From the NCBI RefSeq assembly GCF_018476905.1, contig NZ_JAHCVK010000002.1, positions 248,001 through 312,000 on the forward strand: 64,000 bases of DNA, read 5' to 3'. The notes under the pieces were generated by a model. The model searched no databases and was not told the origin of the DNA. It was given only the letters and a program-made list of their open reading frames with translations. Source of the DNA: Geomobilimonas luticola (GTDB lineage: Bacteria > Desulfobacterota > Desulfuromonadia > Geobacterales > Geobacteraceae). The position numbers and the translations under genes are program-made. The first letter of the stretch is position 1, and every line of letters starts with the position of its first letter. Positions 59,100 through 64,000 of the stretch are shown in pieces.

Positions 59100-60191
59100 A
59101 TGGCAAATCTGCACCAATTGCTCAAGGAACTCGTGGAACGTGGAGGATCTGACCTTCACATCACCACCAACACCCCCCCCCAGATCCGGGTCGACGGTAA
59201 GCTGACGCCTCTGGATTACCCTCCTCTCAACGCCGTTGATACCAAGCAACTCTGTTACAGCGTCCTTACGGATGCCCAAAAACACAAGTACGAAGAGGAC
59301 AATGAACTCGATCTCTCGTTCGGCGTGAAGGGCCTGTCCCGCTTCAGGGGAAACATGTTCATTCAGCGGGGAGCTGTTGCAGGGGTCTTCCGGGTCATCC
59401 CCTACAAGATTCTTACGTTTGAGGAGTTGGGGCTCCCTCAGGTGGTAAGGGAACTGGCGGAGAAGCCACGTGGTCTTATCCTCGTCACGGGACCGACGGG
59501 GAGTGGCAAGTCGACCACTCTCGCTTCCATTATCGATAAAATCAACATGGATCGCCGCGATCATATCGTAACGATCGAGGATCCTATCGAATATCTCCAT
59601 CCCCATAAGGGGTGCCTGGTCAACCAGCGTGAAGTCGGTGCCGATACCAAAAGTTTCAAAAACGCGCTGAAGTACGTGCTGCGCCAGGACCCGGACGTTG
59701 TTCTGGTCGGCGAATTGCGGGATCTGGAAACCATCGAGGCGGCCCTCACCCTTGCCGAGACGGGTCACCTCTGCTTTGCAACGCTGCACACAAACTCCTG
59801 CGCCCAGACCATTAACCGTATCATCGATGTATTTCCCCCCTATCAGCAGACCCAGGTCAGGACCCAGTTGTCATTCGTGCTGGAAGGGGTATTGTCACAG
59901 ACGCTCATACCCAAGCTGGGAGGTAAGGGGAGAGCGCTTGCCCTTGAAGTCATGGTGCCGAACCCCGCAATCCGTAACCTTATCCGGGAAGACAAGATCC
60001 ATCAGATTTATTCCCAGATGCAGGTCGGGCAGGAACGGTTCGGCATGCAGACCATGAACCAGTGTCTGATAAACCTTTACCTGAGGCGTCTCATCAGCCT
60101 AGAAGACGCGCTTGGGAGATCTCCCGAGCCGGATGAATTCAAGCAGATGGTCGCCAATGCTGGTGCCCAGGGGCCGAAACGGCGCCCCTGA
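59100..60191 (+). CDS. pilT: Type IVa pilus retraction ATPase PilT
   Basis: Hexameric retraction motor. 363 residues: LHQLLKELVERGGSDLHITTN (start), Walker A VTGPTGSGKSTTLAS near 127-141, HIVTIEDPIEYLHPHKG, Walker B DVVLVGELRDLETIEAALTLAETGH (in part, ~200-224), histidine box CFATLHTNSCAQT and the PilT-specific AIRNLIRE segment near 291-298. In the G. sulfurreducens order pilB, pilT4, pilC, pilS, pilR, this is PilT4. It lies 13 bp after pilB and shares its transcript. Confidence 0.96.
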   Translation: MANLHQLLKELVERGGSDLHITTNTPPQIRVDGKLTPLDYPPLNAVDTKQLCYSVLTDAQKHKYEEDNELDLSFGVKGLSRFRGNMFIQRGAVAGVFRVIPYKILTFEELGLPQVVRELAEKPRGLILVTGPTGSGKSTTLASIIDKINMDRRDHIVTIEDPIEYLHPHKGCLVNQREVGADTKSFKNALKYVLRQDPDVVLVGELRDLETIEAALTLAETGHLCFATLHTNSCAQTINRIIDVFPPYQQTQVRTQLSFVLEGVLSQTLIPKLGGKGRALALEVMVPNPAIRNLIREDKIHQIYSQMQVGQERFGMQTMNQCLINLYLRRLISLEDALGRSPEPDEFKQMVANAGAQGPKRRP

Positions 60192-60224
60192 TCGGGAGCC
60201 TGTTGATTTATGAGGAGGGTATAA

Positions 60225-61448
60225 ATGCCTAAATTCAATTGGGAAGGCAGGAGCAAATCCGGGTCGGTGCAGAAGGGTGTCATGGAAGCCGCCAACCAGG
60301 CGTTGGTGGAAGCCCAGCTCAAGAAGTACGGATTCTCCGGCATTACCATTAAGGAAGAGGGGAAAGGCCTTGGCAAGGGGATAAGCATTCCCGGCTTTGG
60401 CGCCAAGAAAGTTCAGACCAAGGACCTGGTGGTTTTCACGCGACAGTTTGCGACCATGATCGATTCCGGTCTTCCGTTGGTACAATGCCTGGAAATTCTC
60501 GCGGGCCAGCAGGAAAACCCGACCTTCAAGAATGTGCTGTTCAAGGTAAAGGAGGCAGTCGAAAGCGGTTCCACCTTTGCCGATGCCCTCGGCAAACACC
60601 CCCAGGTTTTCGACCAGCTCTATGTCAACCTGGTTGCCGCCGGAGAGGTTGGCGGTATTCTCGATACGATTCTTAACCGGCTGGCCGCCTACATTGAAAA
60701 GGCCATGAAGCTGGCAAAACAGGTCAAGGGTGCGATGGTTTATCCTGCTACAATCATGTCCATTGCGGTTATCGTCGTGGGGGTCATTCTCGTTTTCGTT
60801 ATTCCGACATTCGCCAAGATGTTTGCAGATTTCGGGGGTGAATTACCTGGACCGACCAAGTTTGTTATTGCACTGAGTGATTTCTTCAAGAAATACATCA
60901 TCGTGATGATTGTGGCTTTTTTTGCACTCAAGTATGCATTCGGTAAATATTACGCCACCCCAAAAGGGAAGAAAGTCGTCGATGCACTGGCTTTGAAAGC
61001 ACCTGTCGTTGGCCCCCTGATCAGGAAGGTATCGGTCGCAAAATTCACGCGCACTCTCGGCACCATGATCAGCAGTGGTGTGCCGATCATGGACGGGCTG
61101 GAGATCGTCGCCAAGACCGCAGGCAACAAGATCGTTGAAGAGGCGATTTATAAAGTCCGCCAGGCGATTTCCGAAGGTAAGACCATGGCGGAGCCCCTTG
61201 CTGAAAGCGGCGTATTCCCCCCCATGGTCGTGCAGATGATCTCGGTCGGAGAGGCAACCGGCGCCATGGATGCCATGCTCAACAAGATTGCCGACTTTTA
61301 TGACGACGAGGTGGACGATGCCGTCGGCGCGCTGACCGCCATGATGGAACCAATGCTGATGGTGGTCCTTGGAACAACAGTCGGTGGCCTCGTTATCGCC
61401 ATGTACCTTCCGATATTCAAACTTGCCGGTGCAGTTGGCGGCGGTTAG
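60225..61448 (+). CDS. pilC: Type IV pilus inner-membrane platform protein PilC
   Basis: GspF-family platform protein, 407 residues, with two T2SSF domains. The first, ~70-195, begins TKDLVVFTRQFATMIDSGLPL, with helices near 170-195 (MVYPATIMSIAVIVVGVILVFVIPTF, in part); the second, ~270-400, begins VSVAKFTRTLGTMISSGVPIMDG and ends MVVLGTTVGGLVIAMYLPIFKL. It transfers ATPase motion to the pilin. GAGGAGGG precedes the ATG. pilS starts 3 bp after its stop. Confidence 0.95.
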   Translation: MPKFNWEGRSKSGSVQKGVMEAANQALVEAQLKKYGFSGITIKEEGKGLGKGISIPGFGAKKVQTKDLVVFTRQFATMIDSGLPLVQCLEILAGQQENPTFKNVLFKVKEAVESGSTFADALGKHPQVFDQLYVNLVAAGEVGGILDTILNRLAAYIEKAMKLAKQVKGAMVYPATIMSIAVIVVGVILVFVIPTFAKMFADFGGELPGPTKFVIALSDFFKKYIIVMIVAFFALKYAFGKYYATPKGKKVVDALALKAPVVGPLIRKVSVAKFTRTLGTMISSGVPIMDGLEIVAKTAGNKIVEEAIYKVRQAISEGKTMAEPLAESGVFPPMVVQMISVGEATGAMDAMLNKIADFYDDEVDDAVGALTAMMEPMLMVVLGTTVGGLVIAMYLPIFKLAGAVGGG

Positions 61449-61451
61449 TCA

Positions 61452-63083
61452 ATGGATGAAAAAAGAAGGCTAGGCTGGTTCATCTTCTTCAGGATACTGG
61501 TGGTGACGGTTCTTCTCGGCTCTACCAGTATCCTGAATTTCGATGTAGCGGGAAGCAGTGTCTACCCATCGCAGATGACCGTTGCCAGGTTGATCGTTGC
61601 AACCTATCTGTTTTCCATCGGTTCCTATCTTTTTCTCAAAACTACCGATAGATACACCCGTTTCCTCACCTATCTCCAGATTATCTGGGATTTGATCTTC
61701 GTAACATTGCTGCTCCTCATAACAGGGGGGATAACCTCTCCCTATTCCTTTCTTTATTTCCTTTCCATCATCAATGCCAGTGTGCTGCTTGCCCGCAGGG
61801 AGGCATTCTACACGGCGTCGCTCTGCGGCATTCTCTACGGTGCCATTCTCGATTTTCAGTATTTCGGCAAGCTCTTGAATCTGGGGCTCAGCCCGTTGCC
61901 CGCTCAGCAACTCGGCGCTAAGTTCGTATTCTCCATGATTTTTCTCAATTTCGGCGCGTTTTTTTTAACGGCTTTTCTTTCCGGGTATCTAGCCGAACGG
62001 GCGCGGAAAAGTGAATCCGCTCTCGAGAAAAAAGTCATCGATTTTGAAGAGCTGGAGCGGCTGAACAGTTCCATAGTGTCCAACATAGGCAGTGGACTGC
62101 TCACCGTTACCAATGGAGGGAGAGTGCGGGTCTTCAACCGGTACGTGCAGCAGTTGACCGGTGTAAGTCTGGAGGAGGCCTATGACCGACCGCTCAGTGA
62201 GATCATCACCCCTTTTGAAGCGTATGGGGCGCGTGTACTGAACCCTCTCTCCGGTGAGGTTGCCTATCTATCCGGGGAGGGGAAGAAGCTCATAATCGGA
62301 TTCAAGTCCGTACCGTTGACGGATCTGCAGGGGAATCGACAGGGAGCGATCATCAACCTGCTCGATCTCACGCAGATAAAGCAGATGGAGGCCGAGTTGA
62401 AGAAAGCAGACAGGCTCGCCGCCATCGGTGAACTGTCGGCTCGCATCGCCCACGAGATCAGAAACCCCCTCGCATCCATAAGCGGGTCGGTCCAGTTGAT
62501 AGCCCAAAGTGCTACCATTTCGGAAAGCGACAAGCGTCTGCTGACTATTGTAGAGCGTGAATCAGACCGACTGAACCTGTTGATAAGTGACTTCCTTGCC
62601 TATGCCAGACCTGCGGCCCCCGAGAAAACAGTGGTTATGCTTCATGATTTTGTCAGAGAGATGCAGGCCCTTATTCGTGCGGATCTTCGTTTTGAAAGGA
62701 TTACGCTCCGTAATGACTGTCCTGAAGGAATATCGGTAGCCATTGACCGGGGCCAGTTCAAGCAGGTCTTCTGGAATCTCCTGGTGAATGCGGCTGATGC
62801 CATGCCTGACCAGGGGACGGTAACGTTTACCGCGTTCGATGATGCCGCCAGCGGAGAAGAACAGGGAAACGGTTTTGTAAAGGTTGTTGTCGATGATACC
62901 GGTCACGGCATGGATGAACAGGTCATGGGCAGGATCTTCGAACCATTTTTTACGACGAAAAATGGAGGTACTGGCCTTGGCCTGGCGACTGTCTACAGGA
63001 TTATCCAGTCCCATGGGGGGGCACTGCACATTGAGAGCAATCCAGGTTCGGGATCGAGATTTACAATTTTAATACCCAAGTAA
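61452..63083 (+). CDS. pilS: Sensor histidine kinase PilS
   Basis: Membrane sensor that controls PilR and pilin transcription. 543 residues: about six membrane helices (~10-190; includes RILVVTVLLGSTSILNF, IIWDLIFVTLLLLIT, VFSMIFLNFGAFFLTAFLSGYL in part), a PAS domain (~200-300), HisKA with H-box LSARIAHEIRNPLASIS near 330-346, then HATPase with N-box FKQVFWNLLVNAADAMPD, VDDTGHGMDEQVMGRIFEPFFTTK and GGTGLGLATVYRI. All kinase boxes are intact. pilR starts 19 bp later. Confidence 0.95.
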   Translation: MDEKRRLGWFIFFRILVVTVLLGSTSILNFDVAGSSVYPSQMTVARLIVATYLFSIGSYLFLKTTDRYTRFLTYLQIIWDLIFVTLLLLITGGITSPYSFLYFLSIINASVLLARREAFYTASLCGILYGAILDFQYFGKLLNLGLSPLPAQQLGAKFVFSMIFLNFGAFFLTAFLSGYLAERARKSESALEKKVIDFEELERLNSSIVSNIGSGLLTVTNGGRVRVFNRYVQQLTGVSLEEAYDRPLSEIITPFEAYGARVLNPLSGEVAYLSGEGKKLIIGFKSVPLTDLQGNRQGAIINLLDLTQIKQMEAELKKADRLAAIGELSARIAHEIRNPLASISGSVQLIAQSATISESDKRLLTIVERESDRLNLLISDFLAYARPAAPEKTVVMLHDFVREMQALIRADLRFERITLRNDCPEGISVAIDRGQFKQVFWNLLVNAADAMPDQGTVTFTAFDDAASGEEQGNGFVKVVVDDTGHGMDEQVMGRIFEPFFTTKNGGTGLGLATVYRIIQSHGGALHIESNPGSGSRFTILIPK

Positions 63084-63102
63084 GCATAAAGGGTCCATCA
63101 CA

Positions 63103-64000
63103 TGCAAACCAGAATACTTGTCGTAGATGACGAACTGAGCATGCGGGAATTTCTTACCATTCTGCTAGAGCGGGAAGGGTACCTCGCAGATGCTGCGGAA
63201 AATGCGGAAACGGCCATGGCAATGCTTGAGACTAATAATTATGATGTGGTGATATCCGACGTGAACATGCCTGGACTGGATGGTTTACAACTCCTGGAAC
63301 GGATCAAGTCCGATGCCCCCGATACGGCTGTCCTGCTCGTTACCGCTTTTTCCACCGCCGAGCAGGCGGTGGAAGCGATGAAACGCGGTGCCTATGACTA
63401 CATTGCCAAGCCGTTCAAGGTTGAAGAGATAAAGGTTCTCGTTCAGAATGCCCTTGAAAAGCGGAGTCTCAAGCGGGAAAACGTACGCCTGAAACAGGCG
63501 ATCGAGGAGCGCTACAGTTTCAGCGGCATCATTGGCAAGAGCCGAAAAATGCGCGACGTCTACACGGTCATAGAAAAGGTTGCAGCAAGCAATGTCAATG
63601 TGCTTATCTCGGGTGAAAGCGGCACCGGCAAGGAACTGGTAGCCAAGGCAATTCATTACAACGGCTTACGAAGGGACAAGCCGTTCGTCGCGGTCAACTG
63701 TGGCGCCATTCCCGAGACGCTCATGGAAAGCGAATTTTTCGGCCACAAAAAAGGATCTTTCACGGGGGCTGTATCTGATCGGGCCGGTCTGTTCGAGCAG
63801 GCGCAAGGGGGGACTCTTTTTCTCGATGAGATTGGTGAAGTGCCCGTTCAATTACAGGCTAAACTGCTGAGAGTCCTTCAGGAACGCCGCTTCAGAAGGA
63901 TAGGTGCGACCGAGGAGAGCAGCGCCGACGTGCGGGTCATAGCAGCATCGAACCGGAACCTGGAAGAACAGGTCAGGGAAGGAAATTTCCGGGAAGACCT
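63103..64000 (+). CDS. pilR: Sigma-54-dependent response regulator PilR (partial, 3' end outside window)
   Basis: 299 codons seen; the right edge cuts off the rest. Receiver domain ~1-120: [16 protein letters not shown], phospho-acceptor Asp in [42 protein letters not shown] (in part). The AAA+ sigma-54 interaction domain follows: [19 protein letters not shown], Walker [18 protein letters not shown] near 168-184, the sigma-54 loop in the form GSFTGA (Ser in place of Ala) and Walker [14 protein letters not shown]. The C-terminal DNA-binding domain is not in the window. In known Geobacter the pilin gene pilA comes next, under PilR and sigma-54. Confidence 0.95.

Overview
The window reads as chromosome of a Geobacter-type deltaproteobacterium (Desulfuromonadales; Geobacteraceae or a close relative). 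The diagnostic blocks are a pilB-pilT-pilC-pilS-pilR run, a monomeric isocitrate dehydrogenase followed by malate dehydrogenase and a four-subunit 2-oxoglutarate:ferredoxin oxidoreductase, aconitase B, and a REC-GGDEF protein beside hisS that carries the serine substitution of the 3',3'-cGAMP synthase GacA. No rRNA, tRNA, CRISPR array, insertion sequence, prophage or integron was seen. Gene density is high, and most intergenic gaps hold a promoter or an intrinsic terminator.

Region 1 (1-11.4 kb) is a Tad/Flp pilus locus on the minus strand. Read in its own direction it is flp2, flp1, a terminator-like hairpin, tadE-like, cpaB, cpaC secretin, tadG-like, tadZ, tadA, tadB, tadC, a 26-codon membrane peptide, and a DUF192 gene cut by the window edge. 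A divergent plus-strand gene encodes a AAA ATPase whose N-terminus resembles the MshEN domain of pilus ATPases. The tadV, tadD and rcpB genes are not in view.

Region 2 (11.5-27.9 kb) is housekeeping: a short GSU3473-like protein on its own transcription unit, mutS, an AMIN/amidase_3 cell wall amidase, glnD, xerD, archaeal-type phosphoglycerate mutase, an Slp-like lipoprotein (minus strand), a possible cysteine-rich leader peptide coupled to comEC, gacA, hisS, and a DUF5684 membrane protein.

Region 3 (28-41 kb) is central carbon oxidation: acnB; a secreted DsrE-like protein, aspS and a LysM lipoprotein; then icd-mdh and korDABG. The acnB and icd promoters carry the same GTATAC-N-GTATAC palindrome over the -10 element, which suggests one repressor for both TCA-cycle units.

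Region 4 (40.9-48.3 kb) holds a DedA protein, trmJ, a SemiSWEET transporter, lemA and two TPM-domain genes, then a TolC-like protein and a lytic transglycosylase on the minus strand. Region 5 (48.6-57.3 kb) is a tightly packed plus-strand run: rnr, tatC, ribF, an LPG-synthase-like flippase, a methyltransferase, a DUF2723 glycosyltransferase-like protein and aroE. Region 6 (57.3-64 kb) is the type IVa pilus motor and its two-component regulator; pilR is cut by the right edge.

A recurring theme is surface filaments and cyclic dinucleotides. Two separate pilus systems, a dinucleotide cyclase of the cGAMP-making type, an MshEN (c-di-GMP-binding type) domain on PilB, and an MshEN-like domain on the ATPase beside the flp genes all lie within 64 kb. 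Start codons below were often moved from the longest open frame to the one supported by a Shine-Dalgarno sequence or by family alignment.
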